Shown here: positions 1 to 8,967 of the stretch, in pieces
Position numbering within the stretch: the stretch's first letter is position 1
Layout: the number at the start of each line of letters is the position of its first letter
DNA from: Roseiarcus sp963779095
GTDB lineage: Bacteria > Pseudomonadota > Alphaproteobacteria > Rhizobiales > Beijerinckiaceae
Length of the DNA: 64,000 nucleotides
Assembly (NCBI GenBank): GCA_963779095.1
Contig: CAVZWU010000015.1
Coordinates: forward strand, 310,001-374,000
Reading direction: 5' to 3'
The notes under the pieces: model-generated
Database searches by the model: none
The model's input: the letters and a program-made list of their open reading frames with translations, nothing else
Told to the model about the DNA's origin: nothing
Translations under genes and position numbers: made by a program

Positions 1-493
1 GTTCTCGCCGGTGAAGAAGGTCTCCTACCGCGTCGAGGCCACGCGCGAGGGCCAGGACCTCGACAAGGACAAGCTGACGATGACGATCGAGACCAACGGC
101 GCAATGTCGCCCGAGGACGCGCTCGCCTACGCCGCCCGCATTCTGCAGGACCAGCTCGCCGTGTTCGTCAATTTCGAGGAGCCGCGCCGCGAGGAAGCCG
201 CGCACGCGATCCCCGAACTCGCGTTCAACCCGGCGCTGCTCAAGAAGGTCGACGAGCTCGAGCTTTCGGTGCGCTCCGCCAACTGCCTCAAGAACGACAA
301 CATCACCTATATCGGCGACCTCATCCAGAAGACCGAGGGCGAGATGCTGCGGACGCCGAACTTCGGCCGCAAGTCGCTCAACGAGATCAAGGAAGTGCTG
401 GCGCAGATGGGCCTCCATCTCGGCATGGAGGTCACGGGCTGGCCGCCGGAGAATATCGAGGACCTCGCCAAGCGGTTCGAGGAGCACTACTGA
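1..493 (+). CDS. rpoA: RNA polymerase subunit alpha, C-terminal part
   Basis: The alpha subunit nucleates RNA polymerase assembly, and its C-terminal domain contacts UP elements and activators. The gene enters from outside the window, reading in frame from base 2. What is visible is the end of the assembly domain (FSPVKKVSYRVE) and then a complete C-terminal domain: SVRSANCLKNDNI, the helix-hairpin-helix stretch NFGRKSLNEIKEVL and the acidic end KRFEEHY before TGA. rplQ follows on the same strand 224 bases later, the usual alpha-operon order. No indel is seen in this part. Confidence 0.97.
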   Translation, partial: FSPVKKVSYRVEATREGQDLDKDKLTMTIETNGAMSPEDALAYAARILQDQLAVFVNFEEPRREEAAHAIPELAFNPALLKKVDELELSVRSANCLKNDNITYIGDLIQKTEGEMLRTPNFGRKSLNEIKEVLAQMGLHLGMEVTGWPPENIEDLAKRFEEHY

Positions 494-497
494 GAAA

Positions 498-521
498 CCT
501 TCTCCGGTAAAACGGAGAAGG
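498..521. other. Perfect hairpin between rpoA and rplQ
   Basis: A 9-base inverted repeat (ccttctccg / cggagaagg) around a 6-base loop starts 4 bases after the rpoA stop. It has no T-run on either side, so it is not a standard intrinsic terminator. It could be an mRNA-stabilising or attenuating hairpin, or a REP-type unit; similar ccttctcc words recur in the hairpin at 19497-19544. Confidence 0.5.
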
Positions 522-717
522 CCGCGGGCGAAAGGGCGCCCGGGAGGACGCTCGTCCTTCCGGACGGCTCAAGCCCGCCGGATGAGGGGACAATACAGGC
601 GCCCCCTCATCCGAATCCATTCCCGCGATCCCCGGGTCAGGCCGGGGCGGAGAGGGAAGATAAAGAGCGGCCGTTCCGTGGCGCGGCGGCCGTAGACCCG
701 AAAAGGAGACAGGCCAA

Positions 718-1129
718 ATGTATCACGGACACGCCAAGCGGCGCTTCAACCGCACCGCCGAGCATCGCCAGGCGATGTTCGCCAACATGGCGCAGGCGCT
801 AATCAAGCACGAGCAGATCACGACCACCCTGCCGAAGGCCAAGGACTTGCGTCCGGTGGTCGAGAAGCTGGTGACGCTTGGCAAGCGCGGTGACCTGCAC
901 GCGCGCCGGCATGGCGATCTCGCGCCTTCGCGACGCGGACCTGGTCAAGAAGCTGATCGACGTGCTGGGTCCCCGCTACAAGGACCGCAACGGCGGCTAC
1001 ACGCGGATCATGAAGGCGGGATTTCGCCCCGGCGACAACGCCGCGATGGCGGTGATCGAATTCGTCGACCGCGACGTCGAGGCCAAGGGCAAGGATTCCG
1101 GTCCGGTCCAGGCGGCCAACGAGGGCTGA
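718..1129 (+). CDS. rplQ: 50S ribosomal protein L17 (frameshifted as read)
   Basis: L17 of the large ribosomal subunit. The first frame gives MYHGHAKRRFNRTAEHR through LGKRGDLHARR; the second gives AISRLRDADLVKKL, DVLGPRYKDRNGGYTRIMKAGF and VIEFVDRDVEAKGKDSG. They join near 911-913, where an extra T in cggcatggcg breaks an expected Arg-Gln-Ala. Corrected length is about 136 residues, normal for the alphaproteobacterial form. AGGAG at 704-708 supports the ATG at 718. As the gene is essential and single-copy in bacteria, the break is almost certainly a sequence error. Confidence 0.93.
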
Positions 1130-1680
1130 CGGCTGACCGCCCGGTTCGGGCGTTTCACGCGGGCGGCGCGTGCGCGCGCGCCTTGTCGCGTCCGCGACGA
1201 GATGGGCCGGATCGTCGTGAAGAGGTCGAAAGCCGGCGCGCCCAATTCGTAACGGCGACGGCAGCCTGCGGCGATTGGCCGCGGCAACATTTCCTTTCCA
1301 AAATCTGGGAAGGTCTGCTAATCATATTCTGATAAGCAGAGCGGCGCACGCCTCGCCGAGACAGGGGCCCGGCGCGAACGGACAGGAGACCGGATGAATC
1401 CATGGGTTCGAGGCGCTTCGCCCACAACCCGGGACGCGAGTCGAGGCGTCGGAAATTTTTTTACCTTTTTTCGCTCATAACCCTTTGAAAAGTCCGGATT
1501 CCGAAAAGTAAAAGAAAGCAAAAGAAAGCCTTTTTGCTTTCTTTTCGTTTCTTTTTCTTTCTTTTATTTTCGTCCAACTCGCGCTTTGGTTGTACCCAGG
1601 GCTCTCTCTGGGCCTTCGGCGTCCTCCCGGCCGCCTCAGGCAAAGGCGGCCGCCCCCGGCCGGGCGGACCTGAGCCCGGT
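1130..1680. other. Gene-free interval with repeat copy A
   Basis: No convincing gene lies here. The useful content is repeat copy A at 1471-1514, followed by a hairpin (aaaagaaagc / gctttctttt, arms 1520-1529 and 1536-1545) and a T-rich run to about 1570. The T-rich run after the hairpin could end transcription from the rplQ side. The apparent reading frames across the A/T-rich tract are low-complexity Lys/Phe strings and are not genes. Confidence 0.6.
1471..1514. repeat. Dispersed intergenic repeat, copy A
   Basis: This 44-base segment, with core cataaccc, ttgaaaag and gattc, matches 31920-31963 at 36 of 44 positions without gaps. In both places it lies between genes and is followed within 6 bases by an inverted repeat, although the two hairpins differ in sequence. 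That layout points to a repeated cassette rather than chance A/T richness. Confidence 0.6.
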
Positions 1681-2049
1681 CTAAAGCCGGATCGCTCCGA
1701 GCCGCGCGCCCTGCGCCACCGCCTCGGCCCGTCCCTGCGCGTCGAGCTTGTCGAGCAGCGAGGCGATGTGAAATTTGACCGTGTGGACCGAAATCCCGAG
1801 GCGCCGCGCGATCGCCTTGTTGGACGCCCCTTCCGCGATGAGCGCCAGCACGTCGAGTTCGCGCGGCGTCAAAGGGATGTCGGGCCCCGGCTCCTGCTCG
1901 CCGGGAACGACGAGCGCCGCGTCCGCGACCTCGCCGGGCGCCGCGAGCCTCAAACCCGGAACGTCGGCCAGAAGCGCCGTCAGCCGATCGGCAAGCTCCG
2001 GCTCGCCGATCTCGATCGCCACAACCACGACGGGCCGCTCATTGGTCAT
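1681..2049 (-). CDS. Small LuxR/FixJ-type regulator with degenerate receiver
   Basis: A 122-residue protein with a clear LuxR-type helix-turn-helix in its second half: LTPRELDVLALIAEGASNKAIARRLGISVHTVKFH. The first ~60 residues (VVVVAIEIGEPELADRL) resemble the start of a response-regulator receiver but are too short and lack a recognisable phospho-acceptor Asp, so control by phosphorylation is unlikely. Its start overlaps the stop of the upstream protease-like gene by four bases, so the two are translationally coupled. It probably controls envelope protease genes next to it; that is inference. Confidence 0.8.
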   Translation of the reverse strand: MTNERPVVVVAIEIGEPELADRLTALLADVPGLRLAAPGEVADAALVVPGEQEPGPDIPLTPRELDVLALIAEGASNKAIARRLGISVHTVKFHIASLLDKLDAQGRAEAVAQGARLGAIRL

Positions 2050-2933
2050 TGGCCCTCCGGCCGCTCGCCGATTGTCAGCGTGGCCTCGCTCGCTTCGCCC
2101 CCCCGCCGCGACGTGAGCCTGACGCTCTCGCCGACGCTGTCGGGTCCGAGCGCGCGCGCAAGCTGATGGACGCCGCGGATCGGCTCGCCGTTCCAGGCGA
2201 CGATGATGTCGCCCTGCCGGACGCCCGCGGCGGCGGCTGGCCCCTTGGCGTCCACGCTGATCGCCATCGCCCCGGTTCCCCCGTCGTCCAGCTTGACCGG
2301 CTGCAGGCCAAGGCCGAGATAGCCGCGCGCGATTCTGCCCTTCGTGGCCAGAATGTCAGCGACGCGGTCGATTGTCGTCATTGGAATGACCAGCGTGCGC
2401 CGGCGGGGGCCGAATACCGCCATGCCGAACGCCTGGCCCGCGGCGTCGAGAGCAAGGGCGCCTTCGCTCGCGCGGGCAAGCGCCGCATCGAGCTCGATGC
2501 GCGCATCGATGACGCCGCCGCGCAAGCTGCGCCACTGCGGACCAACAAACGATACGACGCCCAGGCCCGCGCTGGCCGCGCCCTCGCGCGCGCCGGCGAC
2601 GAGGGCAAGCGCGCCGGTCATCGGCGCTGCGGCCGTGGGCGGGGCTTTCGGCAGATCGGTCCGCTCGACTCGCAACAGGGCGACATCCGTCGACGGATCG
2701 CGTCCGACGACATGGGCCGAGCCTGAGGCGCCGTCATGGGCGATGACCGAAAGGTCGCCATCGTCGGGGATCGCGTCCTCGGCTGCGACGATGAGGCCCG
2801 GGCGCCAGGAAAAGCCGGTCGAGCGCGCGCGTGCGGAACGGATCGAGACGAGGCTTGGCGCGATGTCGCGGACGATAGCGGCAAGCGCGGCCGACAAGCC
2901 AGGCAGAAGGGAAGAGGCGGATTGGTCTGACAT
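2046..2933 (-). CDS. Trypsin-like PDZ protein, probable pseudoprotease
   Basis: HtrA-like fold of about 295 residues: protease-like domain to ~190, then a PDZ domain (YLGLGLQPVKL, GVRQGDIIVAWNGEPI). The family's catalytic His position, normally TNxHV, reads AAEDAI here, so the His is missing. The Asp (DPSTDVALLRV) and a Ser (ASEGALAL) remain, but the GNSGG oxyanion motif is lost. It is therefore probably a binding or scaffold protein. No signal peptide is visible. The chosen ATG (MSDQSASS) has ggaaaggag 6 to 8 bases upstream; an in-frame ATG seven codons earlier lacks this. Confidence 0.8.
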   Translation of the reverse strand: MSDQSASSLLPGLSAALAAIVRDIAPSLVSIRSARARSTGFSWRPGLIVAAEDAIPDDGDLSVIAHDGASGSAHVVGRDPSTDVALLRVERTDLPKAPPTAAAPMTGALALVAGAREGAASAGLGVVSFVGPQWRSLRGGVIDARIELDAALARASEGALALDAAGQAFGMAVFGPRRRTLVIPMTTIDRVADILATKGRIARGYLGLGLQPVKLDDGGTGAMAISVDAKGPAAAAGVRQGDIIVAWNGEPIRGVHQLARALGPDSVGESVRLTSRRGGEASEATLTIGERPEGQ

Positions 2934-3079
2934 GGGAGGCTCCTTTCCGCTCAAAGATGCGCCTCGGCGAGGCCGCCGCCCACCTCGCCAGATGGTCAGG
3001 CGGGCGCGCGTCGCCGGCTTTGCAGCGCGCTTGCGGGCCGCCTATATGAGCGGGCTTGAGCAAAGAACGGAGGCTCGGT

Positions 3080-4471
3080 TTGGTTCGCTTAGGCCTGGTT
3101 TTCGCCCTCGCCCTTATTTGGGGCGCCGCGTCCGCCGAGACGGCGCCGAAAGTCGTGCCCCAGAATGCGGCCCAAGTGCGGCTTTCCTTCGCGCCGGTGG
3201 TCAAGAAGGTCACACCCGCGGTCGTCAACGTCTACGCCTCCCGGGTCGAGACGGCGCCGCGCAATCCGCTGTTCGACGATCCGATCTTCCGCCAGTTCTT
3301 CGGCGGCGGGGGCGACGATTCCAGAGTGTCGAAATCGCTCGGGTCGGGAGTTATCGTCGATCCGTCGGGTCTTGTCGTCACCAACTACCATGTGATCAAC
3401 GGGATGACGGAGGTGAAGGTCGCGCTTTCCGACCGGCGGGAATTCGAGGCGCAAATCGTGCTGCGAGACCCGCGCACCGACCTCGCCGTTCTGCGCATCA
3501 AGGGAGGCGATCATTTCCCGTTCATGGAGATGGGCGATTCCGACGCGCTCGAGGTCGGCGATTTCGTGATTGCGGTCGGCGATCCGTTCGGCGTCGGCCA
3601 GACGGTGACGCAAGGCATTGTGTCTGCGCTCGCCCGCACCCAGATCGGGGCGAACGACTACGGGTTCTTCATCCAGACGGACGCGGCCATCAATCCCGGC
3701 AATTCGGGCGGCGCGCTGGCCGACCTCGACGGCAAGCTGGTCGGCATCAATTCGATGATCTATTCCCGGTCGGGCGGCAGCATGGGGATTGGGTTCGCGA
3801 TTCCCGTCAACATGGTCAAGGGCGTCGTCTCCGCAGCGCTCCATGGCGGCGCGACCGTCAAACGGGCGTGGCTCGGCGCCACGCTGCAGAATGTCTCGAA
3901 GGACATCGCCGACAATCTCGGACTCGAACGTCCAACCGGCGCGCTCGTGGTCGACGTCGTCGCGCAAGGGCCGGCGGCGGCTGCAGGCCTGAAGCGCGGC
4001 GACGTGATCGCCGCAATCGACGGACAGTCCGTTGACGACCCCGAGAGCGTCGGTTTCCGGCTCGGGGTCAAACCGCTTGGCGGTTCGGCCAGTCTCAAGG
4101 TCCTGCGGGACGGGCGGACGCTGGATCTGGCCCTGAAGCTTGAGTCGGCGCCGGAAATCCCGCCGCGCGACACGCTGACCATTGGCGGCCGCTCGCCATT
4201 CGAGGGCGCCGAGGTCATGAACCTGTCGCCCGCCGTGAAGGAGGAATTGTCGCTGCAGGGCGCAGGCGAGGGGGTCGTCGTCGCCGCGGTCAAGGACGGT
4301 TCGACCGCAGCCCAGGTTGGCGTGCAGAAGGGGGACATCGTCGTCGCGGTAAACGGCCGCAAGATTGCAACGACGCGCGATCTGGAGAAGGCGTGCAGGG
4401 AACGGTCGCCGTTTTGGGATCTCACCATTCAGCGCGGCGGAGAGACAATCCGCAGCCAACTTGGCGGATAG
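3080..4471 (+). CDS. Periplasmic HtrA/Deg-type serine protease
   Basis: Degrades or refolds damaged envelope proteins. A signal peptide (VRLGLVFALALIWGAASA, cut before ETAP) precedes a protease domain with a full triad: His in VTNYHVI, Asp in DPRTDLAVL and Ser in NPGNSGGAL. Two PDZ domains follow, one with AGLKRGDVIAAIDG and one with VGVQKGDIVVAVNG. About 464 residues, normal for DegP/DegQ-type proteins. I chose TTG at 3080 because GGAGG lies 6 bases upstream and it puts the signal peptide first; a TTG at 3056 is the alternative. It is divergent from the degenerate paralogue at 2046-2933. Confidence 0.93.
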   Translation: MVRLGLVFALALIWGAASAETAPKVVPQNAAQVRLSFAPVVKKVTPAVVNVYASRVETAPRNPLFDDPIFRQFFGGGGDDSRVSKSLGSGVIVDPSGLVVTNYHVINGMTEVKVALSDRREFEAQIVLRDPRTDLAVLRIKGGDHFPFMEMGDSDALEVGDFVIAVGDPFGVGQTVTQGIVSALARTQIGANDYGFFIQTDAAINPGNSGGALADLDGKLVGINSMIYSRSGGSMGIGFAIPVNMVKGVVSAALHGGATVKRAWLGATLQNVSKDIADNLGLERPTGALVVDVVAQGPAAAAGLKRGDVIAAIDGQSVDDPESVGFRLGVKPLGGSASLKVLRDGRTLDLALKLESAPEIPPRDTLTIGGRSPFEGAEVMNLSPAVKEELSLQGAGEGVVVAAVKDGSTAAQVGVQKGDIVVAVNGRKIATTRDLEKACRERSPFWDLTIQRGGETIRSQLGG

Positions 4472-4475
4472 GCGT

Positions 4476-5345
4476 TCAGCCCCACTTCCGGTGGGCCCAC
4501 ATCCATTGCTCGGGCGCCTCGCGGATGAAAGCCTCGTACTGGCGCTGGAGCGCTTGCGTCGCCGAGAGGGCGTCGGCCGCGCTGTCGGCCGTCCGCGGCA
4601 CTGAAATAGGCGCGATGCGAACGCTGAAACGCGCGCCCGGACGGCGAAAGGCGGCGCCGGCGTAAAGCGGCACGCCGGTCGTACGGGCGAGGAGCGCAGG
4701 AAAGACTGTTGACCGCGCGGGCTGTCCGAAGAAGGGCACAAAGGGTCCGTTGTCGTCTCTGAGGTCGGCGAGAAAGCACGGGCAGGCGCCTTGCTTGATG
4801 GCGCGCAGGAGGGCGCGCGCGGCCATGGGAGTCTTGGGCGTAAGACCCGCCTTGTAGAGGGGCTCGCGAATGCTGCGCATCAAGGCTTCGACGTGAGGGT
4901 TGGACATGCGCTGATAAACGCCGATCAGGGAAACGCCGAGCCGCTGGCCGCCATGCGCCAGGATCTCCCAGTTTCCCAGATGAAGTCCGCAGACGATGAA
5001 GGGCTTCGCGCCACGCGCCGCTTCGTCGAAACCCTCCGCCGGCTCGAACACGATGCGGTCGCCTTCCGTCAGCGTCTTGATATAAAAGCTCTCGGCGAAG
5101 GTTCGCCCGAGGTTTTCCCACATCGCCGCTGCGATCGCCTTACGCTCGCGAGCCGACTTTTCAGGGTAAGCGAGTTCGAGATTCGCGAGCGCGCGCTTTT
5201 GCCGGGCGAGGTGAGGAGCAATAAAGCGCCAGAGCTTTCCGGAAATCCATGAGGCCGCTTGCACGGGCGTGGCGCGTGCGATGGCGGCCCCGAGCCAAAG
5301 CGCCGCGAACTCCAAGCGAAGACGCAACCCTTTTGGGAACTTCAT
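4476..5345 (-). CDS. LpxL/HtrB-type lysophospholipid acyltransferase
   Basis: Inner-membrane acyltransferase expected to add a secondary acyl chain to lipid A. At 289 residues it has an N-terminal hydrophobic stretch (FAALWLGAAIARA), the His-based motif HLGNWEI with its acidic partner, and the end motif EQWMWAHRKWG typical of the family. It is convergent with the protease gene, with only 4 bases between the two stops. Which acyl chain it transfers cannot be told from sequence. Confidence 0.9.
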   Translation of the reverse strand: MKFPKGLRLRLEFAALWLGAAIARATPVQAASWISGKLWRFIAPHLARQKRALANLELAYPEKSARERKAIAAAMWENLGRTFAESFYIKTLTEGDRIVFEPAEGFDEAARGAKPFIVCGLHLGNWEILAHGGQRLGVSLIGVYQRMSNPHVEALMRSIREPLYKAGLTPKTPMAARALLRAIKQGACPCFLADLRDDNGPFVPFFGQPARSTVFPALLARTTGVPLYAGAAFRRPGARFSVRIAPISVPRTADSAADALSATQALQRQYEAFIREAPEQWMWAHRKWG

Positions 5346-5571
5346 GAGACGGCCGCTGACCTCGAAAGGACGGCGAGTCCGGCCCCACGAACTCGTTTCC
5401 TATCGTGTCCCTGGGTCCTTCGCAACCTTGAGCGGGACGGTTTCGACGATCGAGGCGTCGAACGCGCCCCGACCTGTCCGAGTTGGCGGCGCGGTCGATC
5501 TTACGTGAGGCAGATAGGATCGCCGCTCGCGCGTCTGCGCCACGGCAAGCCGAACGCGGCTCGCCCCGACC

Positions 5572-6225
5572 TTACGCCGCCGCGCGCACCGGCCGTCCGG
5601 CCTTGGCCCGCGCCAGACGGCCCCTGATCGACTCCCAAAGGCCGCGCATTTCCCCGGCGGCCGCGCCGTCAGGCTTGAGTTCGGTCACACCCGAGCCGTG
5701 ACGCGCCGCTTCCTGGTAGTCGGCTCGCATGAGGATGGCGGGAGAGATCAGTTCGCCCATCTCTTCAAGCGTCTCGACGCAGTCCTGGACCTGGGCGGTT
5801 TGGCCGGACGGGCGCTGATTGAGCAGGAACACAAACTCCGCCTCGATCGCCTCGAGCGCCGCGCATGTTCGGGCGCTCGCCCGCAAGTCGAACAGGCTTG
5901 GACGGGAAGGGATGATGTTGAGATCCGCGACCTGCATCGCCCCCGAAGACGCTGCGCCCTCCGCGCCCGGGGTGTCGAGGATCGCGAGCGTGACGCCTTT
6001 GCGCTCAAGGAAGGCGAGCCAGGCCGGCAGGCGCGCCGCGCCGGAGGCGACGACCGCGACATCGCGGGCGGCGCGGGTCCTGCCCCAATTCGCGAGCGCG
6101 CCCTGCGGATCCATGTCGACGAGGCAGACTTTCTCGCCCATCGCCTGCGCAGCCACGGCCAGCGACGAGGCGATCGTGCTCTTCCCCGAGCCGCCTTTTT
6201 GACCGACAAACGCTATGGTCCGCAT
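5572..6225 (-). CDS. ParA/MinD-family ATPase
   Basis: A P-loop ATPase of about 217 residues with a deviant Walker A motif (GQKGGSGKST) near the start, LVDMDPQG after it and LDTPGAEG as the switch region. Family members position plasmids, chromosomes or cellular complexes. No ParB gene or parS-like site is adjacent, so it may be an orphan ParA. The ATG at 6225 puts MRTIAFVGQKGG at the start as in relatives; a start at 6264 adds 13 residues that do not look conserved. No good ribosome site is seen for either. Confidence 0.85.
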   Translation of the reverse strand: MRTIAFVGQKGGSGKSTIASSLAVAAQAMGEKVCLVDMDPQGALANWGRTRAARDVAVVASGAARLPAWLAFLERKGVTLAILDTPGAEGAASSGAMQVADLNIIPSRPSLFDLRASARTCAALEAIEAEFVFLLNQRPSGQTAQVQDCVETLEEMGELISPAILMRADYQEAARHGSGVTELKPDGAAAGEMRGLWESIRGRLARAKAGRPVRAAA

Positions 6226-6394
6226 CACGTTCCGCACTGATTGTGGCCCCGCCCGGGCAGCCATCAGGGGCAGGAATTAATGAATGTTCAATAAGTTGAG
6301 CGAAAAGGAGTTAACAGGCGGTTTCTTAGACCCGCGCCGTTCGCGCCATTCAGGCGCGGATCATTTCGCCGCTGCGCGCCTTGAAGCGGCGGCG

Positions 6395-6643
6395 CTAGTC
6401 GTCGTCGAGCGGAACAACCCCCTTGAGCCCGCCATCCGCCGCCAGCGTGATCTTTTCGATCCGCATTTCGGCGTTCTTTAGCAATTCGTCGCAGCGTTTC
6501 TTCAGGGCTTCGCCGCGTTCGTAAAGGCGGATCGACTCATCCAGCGCGACGGCGCCCTTTTCGAGCTGATCGACGATCTGCTCGAGCTCGGAGAGCGCCG
6601 CCTCGAACGGCATTGTCCCGATATCGGGCCCTGCCTCGGTCAC
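6395..6643 (-). CDS. xseB: Exodeoxyribonuclease VII small subunit
   Basis: XseB partners XseA in single-strand exonuclease VII. This 82-residue protein has the family core FEAALSELEQIVDQLEKGAVALDE and SIRLYERGEALKKRCDELL, a two-helix coiled coil, with a short acidic end. The length is normal. xseA is not in the window. The binding-protein gene at 6675-7532 lies upstream on the same strand with a 31-base gap; co-transcription is possible, but the functions look unrelated. Confidence 0.93.
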   Translation of the reverse strand: MTEAGPDIGTMPFEAALSELEQIVDQLEKGAVALDESIRLYERGEALKKRCDELLKNAEMRIEKITLAADGGLKGVVPLDDD

Positions 6644-6674
6644 GACGGCTCCTTTTAATTCATGGGACGCCGCA

Positions 6675-7532
6675 TCAATCGGGCAAGGCCGAAACGGAAT
6701 AGAGGGTCTTCAATATCTCGCTTGGCTGCATCTGGTCGCCGAATGTGTGCGCGAAAACGATCGCGATCTCGCCCGAGCGATAGATGTGGCTCAGCGCCCG
6801 ATCGACCGCGAGGCGGAAATCTTCGTCGCCGTGCGGCAGCGCCAGGGCGTAGGGTTCGATGGAGAAGTAGTTATTGGCGAGGCGCAGCTTGCTTGGATCG
6901 CTGCTTTTCGATGCGAGATAGGCGAGGATCGCCCTGTCGGCGAAATAGGCGACGATCTCCCCCTTGTCCAGCATGGCTAGGCCCTCCTGGTGGGTCTTCG
7001 CCGGCGTGATGTCCGCCACGAGACCGGCCCTCGCCAGAGTGTCGCGCAGGCTCTGCTCGGTGGTCGTGCCGGCCAGAACCCCAATCTTCTTGCCGGAGAG
7101 CGCAGCGAAGTCGGCGGGCGCGTCGGCGCCGACCAGCAGGCTCGCCCCATCGACGAAGGTCGGAATCGAGAAGTCGACCTGCGCGCGGCGGGAGAGGGTT
7201 TCCGAAGTCGGCTCGCAGAGAAGATCAGCCTTGCCGTTTTCGATCGCATCGAAGCGGTTCGCGGCGGTCACCAGCACATAGCTGACCTTGAGGTCGCTGA
7301 TGTTGAGCTGCTCGCCGATATGCTTGGCGACCGAGCGGCAGAGGTCGACCATGAACCCCGCGGGCAGGCCGGTCTCGTCGGTGAACGAGAAAGGCGGCGC
7401 GTCGGCGCGGAAGGCGATGCGCAGCGTCTTGTCCTGCTTCACGTGATCGAGCGTTGCGGCCTGAGCCGTCGCGAACGCCAGCGCCGCCCCCACAGCGAAG
7501 GACAAAGCTTTGAGCTGTGCGGTCAAACTCAT
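6675..7532 (-). CDS. Amino-acid-type ABC transporter substrate-binding protein
   Basis: Periplasmic solute-binding protein of the family-3 (glutamine/polar amino acid) fold, 285 residues. A signal peptide (LSFAVGAALAFATAQA) is followed by LRIAFRADAPPFSFTDETG, PAGFMVDLCRSVAKHIG and LSGKKIGVLAGTTTEQSL, all typical of the two-lobed fold. No permease or ATPase genes are adjacent, so it is an orphan binding protein that may feed a transporter encoded elsewhere or act as a sensor. The ligand cannot be assigned. Confidence 0.87.
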   Translation of the reverse strand: MSLTAQLKALSFAVGAALAFATAQAATLDHVKQDKTLRIAFRADAPPFSFTDETGLPAGFMVDLCRSVAKHIGEQLNISDLKVSYVLVTAANRFDAIENGKADLLCEPTSETLSRRAQVDFSIPTFVDGASLLVGADAPADFAALSGKKIGVLAGTTTEQSLRDTLARAGLVADITPAKTHQEGLAMLDKGEIVAYFADRAILAYLASKSSDPSKLRLANNYFSIEPYALALPHGDEDFRLAVDRALSHIYRSGEIAIVFAHTFGDQMQPSEILKTLYSVSALPD

Positions 7533-7695
7533 GCCCCTTCCCTTCCGGATCGCCGCGGGTCTGAACCGCCGCTACGAGTCGCAGGGCGCTTATACCAGAG
7601 AGAAACGCACAGAGCCGAATCAGTGTCCCGACGGCGAATTTCCTGCGATAACCTCATGTGGTCTGGTTATTAAGCGCGATTTCGGAGGCTGCCCC

Positions 7696-8815
7696 ATGCT
7701 CGTCGGCGTTCCCAGGGAGATCAAAGACAACGAGTTCCGGGTCGGCATGACGCCGGCCGCGGTCGCCGAACTCGTCCATCACGGCCATCAGGTCATCGTC
7801 GAGACCTCCGCGGGCCTCGGCTCGGGCTCGCCGGACGAGGAATATGTCCAGGCCGGGGGCAGGATCGTCCCGACCGGGGCCGAGGTCTTCGCGGAAGCGG
7901 AGATGATCGTGAAGGTCAAGGAGCCGCTCAAGGAGGAACGCAAGCGGCTCCGCAAGGGGCAGATCCTGTTCACCTACCTGCATCTCGCGCCCGATCTCGA
8001 GCAGACGCGCGACCTCATGGCCTCCGGTGCGACCTGCATCGCCTATGAGACGGTGACGAGCCCCTACGGCGGTCTGCCGCTGCTGACGCCGATGTCCGAG
8101 GTCGCCGGCCGTCTCGCGCCGCAGGTCGGGCGCCCATGCGCTCGAGAAGGCGCAAGGCGGGCGCGGCGTCCTGCTCGGCGGCGTGCCGGGCGTCGCGGCT
8201 GCCGATGTGCTCGTCCTCGGCGGCGGGGTGTCGGGCGGCCACGCGGCGACGATCGCGGTCGGCATGGGCGCTTCCGTCACCGTCGTCGACCGCTCGCACG
8301 AGGCCCTGAAGCGGCTCTCGACCCAGTTCGGCTCGGCGCTGCGGACGGTCTATTCGACCCGCGCCTCGATCGCCGATCTCGTCAGGCATGCCGACCTCGT
8401 CATTGGCGCCGTGCTTTTGCCGGGCGCGGCGGCCCCCAAGCTCATCACCCGGGCGATGCTGAAGACGATGCGCCCGGGCGCGGTCATCGTCGACATCGCC
8501 ATCGACCAGGGCGGCTGCTGCGAGACGTCGAAGCCAACGACCCATTCGCATCCGACCTATGTCGTGGACGGGATCGTCCATTATTGCGTCGCCAACATGC
8601 CGGGCGCGGTCGCCCGCACCTCGACCTTCGCCTTGAACCACGCGACCTTGCCGTTCGCGCTCGCGCTCGCCGACAAGGGCTGGCGCAAGGCGCTGATCGA
8701 GGATCCGCACCTGCGCGCGGGCCTCAACGTGCACGGCGGCAAGCTCACCTGCGAGCCGGTCGCGGCGGCCCATGGCCTCCCCTACACGCCGGCGGAGACC
8801 GTGCTTAGCGACTGA
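7696..8815 (+). CDS. ald: Alanine dehydrogenase (frameshifted as read)
   Basis: NAD-dependent reversible deamination of L-alanine to pyruvate and ammonium. The N-terminal part (MLVGVPREIKDNEFRVGMTP, YVQAGGRIV, FTYLHLAPD) and the second part (VLVLGGGVSGGHAATIAVGMGA, the NAD-binding Rossmann motif; IDQGGCCETSKPTTHSHPTY; CVANMPGAVARTSTFALNH) are in different frames. They join near 8127, where one extra G sits in gtcgggcgcc; without it the frame reads LAPQVGAHALEKAQGG. Corrected length is about 372 residues. The ATG follows CGGAGG closely; earlier in-frame starts belong to no family sequence. Confidence 0.93.
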
Positions 8816-8967
8816 TCTCTATCCCCGAGGCGACCGCGAATACAACCCGGCGGCGCGGGCACCGTGCAAACGTCAAACTCGCGTTCTGGTTGTCGAACCG
8901 GGCGATCATCGCGATCACGATCCGTCAGGGCCGCGTGCTCCGGACTCCGGCCGGAAGCGCGCGCCGC

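Noticed and set aside
1461..1643. Lys-rich and Phe-rich frames across the A/T tract
   Set aside because: They are translations of a low-complexity hairpin and repeat, without start context.
2344..4035. Very long plus-strand frame over the pseudoprotease and protease genes
   Set aside because: Arg/Ala-rich shadow frame in GC-rich DNA; the real genes in other frames have catalytic motifs.
3089..4741. Long minus-strand frame opposite the HtrA gene
   Set aside because: Shadow of the protease gene; no domain can be recognised.
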